Shown: positions 20,915-31,535 of the stretch, piece after piece | Numbering within the stretch: position 1 is the first letter of the stretch | Layout of the letters: each line of letters begins with the position of its first letter | Source of the DNA: Haberlea rhodopensis | Taxonomy: Eukaryota; Streptophyta; Magnoliopsida; Lamiales; Gesneriaceae | Direction: 5' to 3' | NCBI GenBank assembly: GCA_907163345.1 | Contig: CAJQUN010000141.1 | Coordinates: 744,001 to 808,000 of the forward strand | DNA length: 64,000 nt | The notes under the pieces: model-generated | The model's database searches: none | The model's input: only the letters and a program-made list of their open reading frames with translations | What the model was told of the DNA's origin: nothing | Position numbers and translations under genes: made by a program

Positions 20915-21127
20915 CGATCGATCTCATGCTTTGATGCGATCGATTGCCTAACGTTTTGATCTTCGGCGATCGATCTCCTAATTTCAAGCGATCGGTCGCC
21001 TCTCCTTTGAAAAACCTACTGCCTCAAGGCGATCGTTTGCCTACTTTGAAGCGATCGATCCTTCAAACACCGAATTACCCATGTTTAGCCATAGGCGATC
21101 GATTGCCTAAAACGCAGCGATCGATCG
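20915..21127 (-). repeat. Degenerate array of eight CGATCG-type palindromes (LTR F)
   Basis: Cores start at 20915, 20937, 20967, 20989, 21030, 21052, 21096 and 21118. Many cores have substitutions, but every pair is exactly 22 bp apart (steps 22, 30, 22, 41, 22, 44, 22). Spacing has outlasted sequence. Confidence 0.85.
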
Positions 21128-21945
21128 CCTCCTCTGTTTCAGAAAACAAAATGGCGATTTTGAGCTTATCTTCCTAGCTCTTCTCCTACAACTCGAAATT
21201 TAACATGTAAATAGGTTTCATGAAATCTCTACTACCATAACAACATGTTTCCACCATCTTAGAATCAAATTCATGGCATTTAAACATGTTATGATTCTTC
21301 ACATGAACATTTATATTCCACTTCTCATACATCAACTTCAAGTACATAATTCAAGTGTAAAACCATGAAGTCCTTACCAAGATATTAAGAAGGCACTTCA
21401 CACACCTTCCTAACTCAATTTACAAGTGAATCCCAAGCTCAAACCACAAGGAACTTGAAAGAGATGGAGAGGAGCTTGGTAGAGATCTGTAGGTGTAAAA
21501 TGGTGTATTGTGAGTTTAAGCTCACTAATCCCCTTAATATAGCCACTTGCTATAATAACATGCCAAATAACATAAACATGTAAATCCAAACTCAAATTCA
21601 CATGCTCATGCAACTTTAAATGAAAGGCAAAGGCATATGAAATTCAATTCAAATGCATACTAGTCCATGTTGCTTGATATGCCACTACATTTGATTTCAT
21701 TCAAGTCGTTTCTATGCACTACATCTTGTGCATCATATTTCTTTCCTTGTCATATATCTACTATTCATTTCATGTATGTGAGTATTACCCTCGGTTCAAC
21801 CCGAACCCGAGTCCACATTGTACCGTCATTATTCAAAATTACGCCATAACAAATCCGAGGCATTACATCGTCAGAGAAAAAATCGTCAAACATGTCCATT
21901 TCATCACAGTATTCGACCTTCGGTTCCTTTTTCTCTTCAAAGGGT

Positions 21946-22524
21946 TCAGATCATATTCAACATAGGGGGTTGTTGGAGACATACTTGTGGAGATGCATGA
22001 TGTGCAAGATCCTCTTCTTCTAGTGGCATATGTGTCTCCTCTTCTAGCTTGAGTGGCATCAGTACCACCTCCCCCGGGGTTCCTACCTCTTCGTCACTCC
22101 TTGAGGCGATTGCAACCATGTTCTCTCGTGGTGCCTCCATCGTCCGGGAGGGTATAAAGTCGGTGGGTTGTCTTGCTATCTGATCGGCTGATTTAATAAG
22201 TTGCTCGATTTGGTTACCCAAATTCTGAGTGCTAGCCCTGAATTCCTGTTGAAATTGCAAAGTATTGTCATTAAGTGTTAAAACAAGATTCTCTAAAAAC
22301 TCACCAGGGGTATGGTATTGAGGTTGTTGCGGCCATGGCGAATATTGTGGTATGTATGACGGTAGATAGGACTGCATGCAAGGTGGAGGTGGGCTCATCC
22401 ATTGATTGTCATAGTTGAGATTGGGATGATCACTCCAACTTGAGTTGTATGCACTTTGTCCACTCCCTACGCCAAGTTGGTGCACAAGATACTCCAATTC
22501 GTCTAGTCGCTTATAGTCCTCCAT
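21946..22524 (-). pseudogene. Athila-like Gag C-terminal fragment
   Basis: The frame of 192 codons starts about 120 bp inside the primer site. It has a Pro/Tyr/Gln-rich middle (residues about 40-75), then QQEFRASTQNLGNQIEQL and a following ASRSDEE region. These match the C-terminal part of Athila Gag. The large N-terminal Gag domain is missing. The frame ends in a stop, and similarity continues in another frame (EPFEEKKEPKVEYCDEMD) toward the protease. It may have been a short Gag of a non-autonomous family. Confidence 0.7.
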
Positions 22525-22642
22525 GATAAGATCCGATTGTTAAGAAATCAACCTGTAAGCACGAACAAACAAGAGTAGCGGTGGGGGGAAGAAAGAGAAA
22601 GAAACAAAACAGAAAATATTAACACAAAAATATACAACGCCT

Positions 22643-22659
22643 CCCCGGCAACGGCGCCA
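22643..22659 (-). promoter_or_regulatory. Primer-binding site, tRNA-Asp type
   Basis: TGGCGCCGTTGCCGGGG on the minus strand lies five bases from the LTR end (CTACCA). This is the classic Athila/Tat primer site. Confidence 0.88.
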
Positions 22660-22664
22660 AAATT

Positions 22665-24119
22665 TGGTAGCGTTTATCGCGTACGCCCAAATTAACCCTT
22701 CTCAAGTTAATAGCAAAATTATGTAGTAGCGAGAGTAGGGATCGATCCCACAGGGAAGGTAGTATTTTTTCTTGTCAATTTAAAAACGAATAAGTAACAA
22801 GGGGGGGGGGGGGGGGGGGGGGGTTTGAATTGAGTGACTAATACTACGCAAACTTTATGAATTAAACTAATTAACGAGATTAACTAAAACGAGTTTAAAC
22901 TTATGAGAGAAAAGCGATTCTTGGTTTTCGGTAAACTTTACTTTTGGAAAATTCTCTCTTGATCATCAAATCACTAACATTCGAATTCTTTCAATTATTC
23001 ACCGATTGGAAATTAAATTCCTACCCACCTTAATCGTAGTAAAAAAGAAAACATCATTCAATCCAACCCTTACCAAATCTCTAATCAAAACTACAGCCGT
23101 TAAGATTAAATCAATGATAGTTTGCAAAACTAGTGAGTTCGATAAATCTAATCAATAAAAACTACAGCCGTTAGAATTGATTACCCAACCGTTTCTCCTA
23201 AGAATTTAATAACACCTACAGCTGGTTAATTATTAATCTTAGTTGTTTCTTAACAAACTATAGATTATGCACATGAATACTAGGTGATCAATCTAATAAA
23301 CAAATACCATAATCATTCAAATCGAATCGGAGAAACAAATTGAAATCGAAAATTGAATTCAACAAACCAAACCAAATTCTCATAGGAGATTCAAATCCAA
23401 AAGCAAGTATCCCTCAACCAAGAGTCAAAGGATTTAGCCTAGCATATTTAAATCTAAAAATAATAAAAATTGATTCGAAAACATTAAATAAACAAAGGAA
23501 AAGAAGTTACTAAGACGAATCACGATTCCGGCTTGTCGATTCCAGCCCCGTTCTTCAAGTGTTCTGCACAACAGTTGAAAGGAAAAATCTCTAAAATCTA
23601 AAAAATTATTCTAAGGTATTAACTTATGCTTAATATGAGGTAAAAATCGTGTAAATGAGGTATGGAGGCTGATGGAGTAGGGTAAAATCCATGTGGAAAG
23701 GAAAGAAATCAAGAATTTTAACTTTCCAAAATCCTATTGGCGTAATTACTCCTAAAATGGCGTAACTACGCCTAAATTCCGGTAGCACTGGCGTAGGTAC
23801 GCCTGAAATGGCGTCTTTACGCCTGATTTTCATTTTTCTGGCGAGTTTCGTATTTTGGCCATAACTTTCTCATACGAACTCCGAATTCAATGAATCAGCT
23901 GTCCACGCGAAGATAACTGAAAGTTCTACAACCTCATGCTGACCACATTCCCAAAACTTGGCTGTAATATATAGAAATTCGAGGAGAAAGGAGCAGCATG
24001 TGTCTCTGATTCCGGTTTTTTCCTCTTTTCTTCAACTTTACTCATTCTTTCATCATTTTAGCTTGATTTCTTCACCTTTTCCTATATTTACACAAATATA
24101 CGATTAGGTAGCATATGTA
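22665..24119 (-). repeat. Athila-like 5' LTR, outer end missing
   Basis: It runs from the CTACCA terminus at 22665 outward and matches 5717-6248 joined to 17579-18196. It stops near 24119-24121 at ATATGTATC, before the TGATGTG terminus seen in the other copy. Confidence 0.82.
22801..22823 (+). repeat. Run of 23 consecutive G
   Basis: An uninterrupted poly-G tract lies in the Athila-like LTR close to its inner end. Its true length may be uncertain because homopolymers are hard to sequence. Confidence 0.9.
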
Positions 24120-24300
24120 TCGATCGCCACCTCCATCGCGATCAATCGCCACAGTCCAGTGGCCAAACAGAATGATCGCGCGATCGATCGCACGTCTCCG
24201 CGATCGATCGCCGAGACTTGGCGATCGATCGGCAGAACTGTACATCGTCTCCAATTTTCAGCTGCTCGTCGCGATCGATCGGCCCTCCTCGGCGATCGAT
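24120..24300 (-). repeat. Palindrome array of D' (seven copies left)
   Basis: CGATCGATCG-type cores occur at about 24120, 24139, 24179, 24201, 24222, 24272 and 24293. The steps resemble LTR D read backwards. The truncation point lies inside this array. Confidence 0.85.
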
Positions 24301-24697
24301 CGCGACCTGCGATTTTTTGAGAAATTTGAGCTTCCATGGTGTTTTGACACCCAAACTCAAAACCAACACCCCTAACTTCCACAACACCTCAAATACAACA
24401 ATTAAAGCCAATAAAAACTCTAAAAACTCAACTTGGATTTTTAACCAAAAATCCCCAATTTCCATAACCCACCAAGAACTCAACCAAAAACTACAATACT
24501 ACTACCAAACCGAAGACAAAGGTGAGGGGAAGATGAATACCTGCTTATCTTCGGGAAAACCGGCTCCCGGGCCAAGCTACCAATGATTTCCTACCCAAGA
24601 GCAAAAGAGGGGAAAGGGGAAGAGGGTTTCAGCGCATAGAGAGAAAGGGAGAGAGAGAGGGTTCCCTGCCAAATGGTGGAATACCGAGTCCACTTGG

Positions 24698-24705
24698 TAT
24701 ATATA
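24698..24705 (-). promoter_or_regulatory. Candidate TATA box of D'
   Basis: TATATATA lies at the same place relative to the array (about 395 bp) as in LTR D. A purine-rich plus strand (GAGAGAAAGGGAGAGAGAGA) follows on the downstream side. Confidence 0.55.
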
Positions 24706-25035
24706 GTATCAAACTCCAAATTACCAATCCCTCCACAAATACATCATGACTCATTAAAAATCATATGTTTTCAAAAATCACCTCCCGATCTCTATTTTCA
24801 TAAACAGCTCAAGTACAAAGTACTCCCCGGACCCCAGATCCCACCGAAAACCAAATTCCAAGGTTATCACCATGATGAGAATACAATCTCACCTCTTGGA
24901 TCCAACGACTCCAAAAATCGGATTTAAAATCCCCGAGAGTCCCAAAACCGCAATTAATTATAATTGCCACCAACAATAATCCATTAAGGATTATTACCAC
25001 ACCGGGATTAACACCATTAATCCCCGGGCATCACA

Positions 25036-25622
25036 CAAGCCATTTGAGATAATGTGTGATGCTATTGGCTATGCTATGGGCTCTATCTTGGGTCATGGAA
25101 TTGGGAAATTTTCTCATGTCATCTACTACGCGTCCAAGACCTTGAACGAGGCCCAACTCAACTACTGAAAATGAGTTTTTAACTTTTTTTTTGCTCTTGA
25201 AAATTTTAGTTCATATTTGCTTGGTACTAAAGTTGTTGTGTTTTCTGATCATGCAGCACTTAGGTACTTGATGAAGAAGAGAGCAAAGCCAATGCTGATA
25301 AGATGGATCTTACTATTGAGCGAGTTTGATTTGGAGATCCAAGACAAGAACGGGGCTGAAAACACCGTAGCGGACCACTTGAGTCGTCTACCACACATCG
25401 ATGATGAACTTTGCCTAAAAGAAGAATTTCTTAACGAGCATTTTTTCTTCATTCATGAAAAATTCGCATGGTACGCTGATATTGTTAATTATTTGGCCAC
25501 TAATCAATTTCATGCTGATATATCTAGGGCCAAGAAGCGAAGATCAAAAGCGATGCAAAGTACTATGTATGTGACGATCCATATCTTTGGAAGCACTGTG
25601 CCGACCAAGTCATTAGACGATG
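25036..25622 (+). pseudogene. Athila-like RNase H to integrase-finger remnant
   Basis: The translation reads KPFEIMCDAIGYAMGSILG, then YYASKTLNEAQLNY, two TGA stops near 25168-25176, and after them SYLLGTKVVVFSDHAALRYL, RWILLLSEFDLEIQDKNG and VADHLSRL, the end of RNase H. The HEKFAWYADIVNYL segment leads toward the integrase zinc finger (DPYLWKHCADQ in another frame, about 25577-25610). It is cut at 25622 by the LTR of element A. This is a different strand from the neighbouring Athila-like element. Confidence 0.85.
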
Positions 25623-26482
25623 TGTAAGGCCTTGCTACCTTAAGTGTGGATTAAGTGCATTAAGAGAGCTAAACATACAATCATCAGAGTATAAGGGTTC
25701 ATGTTGATACATGAAGTTTAAGGATTACACTGCCAAAATAAAACTTCCAAAAGGAATTAGTTACATTCCCACAAAATGAATGTAAAGGCTATAGATTTAT
25801 TCTACCTGTGTAGAAACTATACAAAATAATTCTTAGTCCTGCTATACTGGTAGCACTCCTCACACAGCTCACTGCATCAACCCTGTCCTTAGCCCTCCAT
25901 GCCAAAAGCTCCTACAGGAACAATCCAAAATTATGAGCATATAATAAACCATATTCACCACAATATGATTATAATGTATAAATGCATAAACCGTAATACA
26001 AAGCACTTCATGTATCCAATGCATTTATAACAATCCCTTTTGGCTGTCCCTGTATCACAACTTATATTCATAATCATCAGATTATAATACAGTTCCAAAA
26101 ATGTCATGACATATATCCATTCCATCAATACCAATAACCAATCATAGTCTTGTTATAACAATGTATTTTAATGCACATCGCTTTGTCATGACTGGGTCAC
26201 TAATACCCTCGCTTCGGCATATCAGCAGCATCGAATAACCTCGCTTTAATGTGACAGCGGCATTTACCATCGCTTCAACATATTAGCGGCAAATATTTTT
26301 TTCTCGCTACGATATGACAGCGGCAAGTATTCTATCATCGCTTCAAATGACAGTGGCAAAGCATTAAAATCAGCACTCGAATATAACAACGACTATCCAT
26401 AATATGCACCAAGCATCCAATATATATATATGCAACCACAATGCATAATCAAAAATATACAAATACATTTTACCGTTTGGTG

Positions 26483-26504
26483 CCCGTACGTCTCTCTACA
26501 TACC
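26483..26504 (-). promoter_or_regulatory. GTACGT dyad motif in LTR A
   Basis: GGTATGTAGAGAGACGTACG on the minus strand lies about 206 bp past the array. One half-site has a substitution. Confidence 0.6.
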
Positions 26505-26709
26505 TTTCCAAAATATGGGATGTTTGCAGGACTTTATCCCATGCGTTGTGCTGCCACCTGGGAAGGCTCTACATAATTGCACAACTCAATATTAGAAGCC
26601 ATATAATAGTCCATCACAAAACCCCAACCAATTAATCATAATGGGCCGATAAAAGCTTCCTGAAACTCAAAAGGAGAACCCAAATATACATTCAGCATAA
26701 TCGCTTTAC

Positions 26710-26925
26710 CGATAGATCGGTCACCATTACCGATCGATCGGTAAAAACCCAAAATTTTGATTTTTGCTACGGCTTTGCACCGATCGATCGGTCGGAGTTA
26801 CCGATCGATCGCTAGCCACCACCGATTGATTGGTCATTCCTACCGATCGATCGGTAAATACCCAAAGATTTACCCATCGCTACGCACTTGCACCGATCGA
26901 CCGGTACAACGCTACTGATCGATCG
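26710..26925 (-). repeat. Array of eight ACCGATCGATCGGT palindromes (LTR A)
   Basis: Starts are 26710, 26731, 26781, 26802, 26823, 26844, 26894 and 26916, giving steps of 21, 50, 21, 21, 21, 50 and 22 bp. This is the cleanest 2-4-2 pattern. The outer bases are ACC/GGT, whereas B1 has GGC/GCC. Confidence 0.95.
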
Positions 26926-27689
26926 GTCGCTGCACATTTCCGAAAAAACACCATTTTTGTGCGTAATAAAAACCATGCCATAAACATATACACCACAACC
27001 CAACAATATTTCTCAACCCAACATATCAAAACCACAACCCAACAATAAAACATCAGATTTAAAAAACAAACCCATCTTCTTTCCCAAAAACACAAGTCCA
27101 AAATTCACATAAAACATAATCAAACACCACAAGGAAGGATTCCTTACCCTTAAACTTCAAATTCCTTGCAAGAATCAAAGCTAAAAAATTTTGGAATCCC
27201 TTTTTCTTCTCCTCCTTTGCTAAGCGATTAAAATGGGTTTGGGGGAAGGGTTTGAGTCATAGAGAGTGAGTGATGGGGAGTGGGATAAGTAAGGGTGAGG
27301 TGATAGTATAAACCAATTTAAAAAATGATGTCCATGTATTTAGCATGATGTAGTAGAATATCTCAACATGATATTTTAAAAGCATTTTCCTAAAATGCAC
27401 CATAATCACAATTAAACATGCTTTTTCTATAACACTAGAATAAAGCCCAATATATCATGCCAAATTTACACCAATCCCCACAATGCATCACATGCACCCT
27501 GAAATGTATAACTCGTTCACGCCCACCACATAACTATACATTTCCCAACCATAATAATCATATCACCACAATTATTATTAAAAGCCATAAACAATAGGAT
27601 CAATTTCAGGGATATCACAATATTCCCCTACGTAAAAAATTCGACCTCAAAATTAGCATGCACTTACCCAAGCCAATCAAAACATAAAT

Positions 27690-28024
27690 TCACATACTAG
27701 AGAATAGTTACGGGTAGTGCTTCACCTTATGTCGCTCCGTCTCTCACGTGGCCTCCTCGACACCCTTGTGATCCAACTGAACTTTGACCATCGGTATCAC
27801 CTTGTTCCAAAGTCTACGATCCGCTCGATCCAGAATTCTAACCGGTCGTTCAACATAGGACACATCAGAATCCAACTGAACTTCTGAAGGCTGCAACACA
27901 TGAGACGGACACGGCTCATACTTCCTCAACATAGACACATGAAACACGTGTCCCAGACAATGACGGTGGCAAAGCCAAGCGGTAAGCCAAAGTACCAATG
28001 CGCTGCAAGATCTCATATAATCCA
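27690..28024 (-). pseudogene. Element A Pol C-terminus (chromodomain region)
   Basis: The translation reads HVFHVSMLRKYEP, then a VERPVRILDRADRRLWNKVI segment and VQLDHKGVEEAT, where the conserved Trp codon of WETE has become TGA. Similarity continues past the stop to YP and SSM. It is interrupted at 28024 by solo LTR G. Confidence 0.85.
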
Positions 28025-28809
28025 TGTGATATCGTGAAATAATTATGTGCATTTGGGCCATTAATTATGTTTATGTGATTTTACGGTGTTAAATTCATTA
28101 TGTTGGTAAAATGTATAGTTATGCGGTGGGCATGACGTGGTAGTACATTTCAGGGTGCATGTGATGCATGTTGTGGAATTTGGGTTTTGGCATGGATTAT
28201 TTGAGGTGGGTGTTAATTATTTTGAAAAGCATGTTAATTTGGGTTATGATGCATTTATTGGTAAATGCTTTTCAAATATCATGCTGGGATATTTTACTAC
28301 ATCATGCTAAATACCGGGACACAAATTAAACCCTCTATCATACTACTATACCATACCCTTACCCCTCATTTCACTCCCCACCACACAATTCTTATCACAC
28401 AAAATCCTCCCCCAAAACCCCCAACTCATCGACTAAACTCTTGGAAAAAGGAGGAGAATTTCAAAGCTTTCGTTGTTGAATTCCTTGCTAGGATTTGAAG
28501 CTCAAGGGTAAGGAAACTTTCTTGATAATGTTTGGGCAATTATTGTGGAGTTTTGGGTTGGTAACTTTTGGGGAAAGTAATGGAGTTTTGGTTGGGTTGT
28601 GTTTCTTGTTTGAAATTAGGGATTTTGTAGTATATTGGTGGTATTATGTTTATTTGGTGTTTATATTGATGGTTTATGAGGTTTTGGTTTTGATGGTTGG
28701 ATGGTATTTGAAGAAATATGGGTTGGAGGGGATGAAATGTGTAAAAATGGTGTTTTTCGCGTTTACAGGACCCGTCGCGTGAAGTCAGTACCCGGGCAGA
28801 AGCGTTTGG

Positions 28810-28953
28810 CGATCGATCCCCAAGTTGGGGCGATCGATCGGTGAGTCTCACGATCGATCGCCCCGGACATGGCGATCGATCGCTGATTTCAAAATTTTGA
28901 AGATTAAAATAGTGGGATCTCGAGATCGATCGGCGCTTGATGGCGATCGATCG
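28810..28953 (+). repeat. Palindrome array of solo LTR G (six copies)
   Basis: Starts are 28810, 28831, 28851, 28873, 28923 and 28944 (steps 21, 20, 22, 50, 21). This is the 4-2 part of the usual 2-4-2. The first pair appears to have decayed, with a CG-rich remnant near 28768-28780. Confidence 0.9.
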
Positions 28954-29113
28954 CGAGATGCCAAATTATGAGTTTTTAGTTATTTTGATGGAATTTTGGT
29001 ATTGGACTATTATTTGGCTTCTAATATTAGATTGTGTGATTGTGTAAAGCCTTCCCAGGTGGCAACACAACCCAAGAGATAAAGTCCTACAACATTCCAC
29101 ATTTTGGAAGAAA

Positions 29114-29136
29114 GGTACGTAGTGAGACGTACAAGC
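29114..29136 (+). promoter_or_regulatory. GGTACGTA dyad motif in LTR G
   Basis: GGTACGTAGTGAGACGTACA lies 161 bp after the array, the same distance as in B1. Confidence 0.68.
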
Positions 29137-29952
29137 ATCAGACGGAAAATGTATTTTTATGTATTGGATTATGCATTATGGTTGCATATACATATTATAT
29201 TATGCATTATGGTTGCATATGTATATTGGATGCATTGGTGCATGTCACTATAAGTCGAATTATATTTCAGTGATGAAGAATACTTGCCGCCTTCATGTCG
29301 AAGCGATGATAGAATACTAGTCGCTGTCATGTCAACTTGAGGGGTATTATGCCGCTAATATGTCAAAGCGAGGGGTATTAATGCCGCTGTCATTGCAACT
29401 CGAGGGGTATTATGCCACTGATATAATAAGAGTGGAAAATGGTTATCGGTATTGATGGAATGGATGCATGTCATGACATTCATTAATGGTATTGTAATCT
29501 GTTGATTATGATTGTGATACAAGGACAACCAAAGGGAGCTTTTAAATGCATAGAATACAGGAAGTGATTTGTATTTACGGTTATGAATTTTTATATCATG
29601 ATCTTGTTGATCTGGATATGGTTTATTATATGCTCATGGTTTTGGGGTTGTTCCTGTAGGAGCTTTTTGACACGGAGGGCTAAGGACCGGGTTGATGCGG
29701 TGAGCTTGTGAGGAGTGCTATCGGTATAGAAGGACATGATTATTTTTGTATAGTCTCTGCTCTAGGAGTAGTGTAAAGTTATAGCCTTAACATTCATTTT
29801 ACTGGGAATGTAATTAATCTCTTTTTGGAATTTTATTTTTGGCACTGTAATCCTTAAAGCTCAAGGTATCAAGATGAACCTTATACTCTGATTTATGCAT
29901 GTTTAGCTCTCCTTATGCCTTTAATCCACACTTCAGGTAACGAGGCCTTACA

Positions 29953-30020
29953 GTCCAACATACCTTGGAGATAGTTTCCCGCGCTTTCCAAACCGCACAA
30001 CACCTATGAAAGGTGAGATC
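29953..30020 (-). pseudogene. 68-bp strip of element A integrase tail
   Basis: This short block matches the integrase/GPY-F coding region of B2 (about 45750-45815) and bridges the other two A fragments. Solo LTR G lies on one side and copia-2 on the other. Confidence 0.82.
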
Positions 30021-31520
30021 TGTAAGTAATCCTTAGAGCATACAACACAGCGGAATAAAATTTTTAGGATTACAAACCAGCAGATCTATACATAGGTTAT
30101 CATATCGGATTAAGGTATACGAAGGTCTCACCCTTGTAGCGTGTTTGAAGCAGAATCCACGGAGCAGCACCACGTCCTACGCCTTCTCCGAGTCAATAGC
30201 AAAACTCAATGAGTTTTGCCTCAACGGTATCCACACGATCAAATCGGGTGAAGGGATAGTTTAATAACAAGTTGCTAGACAAGTTATTAAACCGGAACAA
30301 GAAACACAATCGATTCCAAATCGAAAGGCACGCCCAATATTTCACAAAATCCTCTTCGGCTATCAAGTGGAAGCCGAGAGCAATTTTTGAAGTTGGAGGC
30401 CGTGTGCTTCAAGTTTGGATGTAGGTTTAATGATATGAAGTTGTCTTACTAATTAAACACCTTGCAATCATATTATATATGATTAATTAAAGGCTTTCAT
30501 AAAGCCTCATGGGCTTAAGCCCATGATTTAATTAATCATTATGATTATTAATTAAGACTCCTCTTAATTATTTAATTCATCCCATGAATTTAATTTCCCT
30601 TCTCGATTTAATCTTTTGTGCGACCCGATTGGATCTTGTAATGTTGGCAGTGACATAAAATCTCATTTTACGTCTCAAGCATTGAGCGGTATCTAGCAAC
30701 ACATCAATGCTACCCAAATTACAAGAATGTCAATGACTCGACATAACCTTTAGAACTTGTGATAATATTAATCATGTAACTTAATCCCTTTGTCCTTTGT
30801 GTTTAGATTGAACACGAGTCATGGAATAGTCATACTCGTATATCCAATCTTTATTTCTTGATCCCCAAGTAGAACTAGAATAAACGAATAAGCTCGATAT
30901 CTCATATCGACTCATTCGAGCATGGCCATGCATTTTAGTTCTCACTTGATTAAGGGCCTAACACATCTCCTGTTATATAGGAGGGACAAATCCTATCACG
31001 ATCAGTCAACATCCCTCTACATAATTCGTAGTGTATCCAATAGTCGACTTTATAGTATACCCTGTTACGGGTAACGTTTGACGATATCAAGTTACATAAC
31101 TCCTTATGTTGGGATCTCTGATGATCACAAGTCGTAAGGATTGCATTCATTATTATCACTATGAGAATTGCATATGACGATCATAAAACTATCCATGTTG
31201 CATTCTCATGGTGGGTCTGTCCAGTACATCGTTCTCTAACATGTACCCATGTATTGATTTGATATCTCATATCAATGAACAATTCATCGATCAACACATA
31301 CTAGTCTCTACGTATTATCATTATCCCTATCATGATAATACTTGACTAGGGACATCTTTAAGAATAATACAATATTATTCTAAGGACATTAACATATATA
31401 TTAATTCACAATGCACAGTTAAAAGAATAATATATAATAATGAATTGCCATTCATAAAACCATAAACATTGTATGTCTTAAACAATCATCTAATGACTTG
31501 TCTTAGGGCATATCCCAACA
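30021..31520 (-). repeat. 3' LTR of copia-2
   Basis: It is 1500 bp and ends TGTTGGGATATG on the minus strand. An 18-bp perfect palindrome, CATGGGCTTAAGCCCATG, lies at 30508-30525, next to an AGGCTTT/AAAGCCT hairpin (30491-30507). Confidence 0.95.
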
Positions 31521-31535
31521 AATCTCCCACTTGCA
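31521..31535 (-). promoter_or_regulatory. Polypurine tract of copia-2
   Basis: On the minus strand AAGTGGGAGATT directly precedes the 3' LTR. Confidence 0.78.

Larger units (their letters stand above)
19924..21867 (-). mobile_element. Solo LTR F (chromovirus type)
   Basis: It is 1944 bp, runs TGTGGGGTCC to GGCATTACA in plus reading, and is flanked by TCGTC (19919-19923, 21868-21872). No internal region is present. On the minus strand it begins TGTAATGCCTCGG and carries the shared modules: donor-like GGTAAGG (21372-21378), a palindrome array, the GTACGT dyad and AT-rich tandem repeats near 20420-20610. It is the most diverged LTR of the set. Confidence 0.9.
18197..24119 (-). mobile_element. 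Athila-like non-autonomous element, truncated both ends
   Basis: Reading on the minus strand, it has a 5' LTR (22665-24119, outer end lost), a tRNA-Asp-type primer site, a gag C-terminal part, a protease domain and the post-pol region (to 18197). There is no RT, RNase H or integrase between protease and post-pol, and no room for them, so it is a deletion derivative that would depend on other elements. Solo LTR F interrupts the gag-protease segment. Confidence 0.83.
24120..25035 (-). mobile_element. Truncated D-type LTR (D')
   Basis: On the minus strand it starts TGTGATGCCCGGGG at 25035 and follows LTR D through the TATA box and pyrimidine-rich leader into the palindrome array, where it is cut. 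The remaining half of the LTR is absent. Flanks differ (Athila LTR on the left, Athila pol remnant on the right), so the left break is a deletion or recombination junction. Confidence 0.85.
25623..27619 (-). repeat. 3' LTR of element A
   Basis: It is 1997 bp and runs TGTAAGGCC to GATATCACA in plus reading. It carries TATAAA at 27307-27312 (weak, minus reading TTTATA), donor-like GTAAGG (27142-27147), the eight-palindrome array, the dyad (26483-26504) and GCCGCT/GAAGCG tandem repeats (26210-26350). Confidence 0.88.
28025..29952 (+). mobile_element. Solo LTR G (chromovirus type) inside element A
   Basis: It is 1928 bp and runs TGTGATATCG to GGCCTTACA. Element A coding sequence resumes directly on both sides. 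The target duplication is ATCCA/GTCCA with one mismatch. In order it contains a weak TATA-like site near 28347, a donor-like GTAAGG (28508-28513), six palindromes, the dyad (29114-29136) and tandem repeats to about 29410. Confidence 0.9.
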
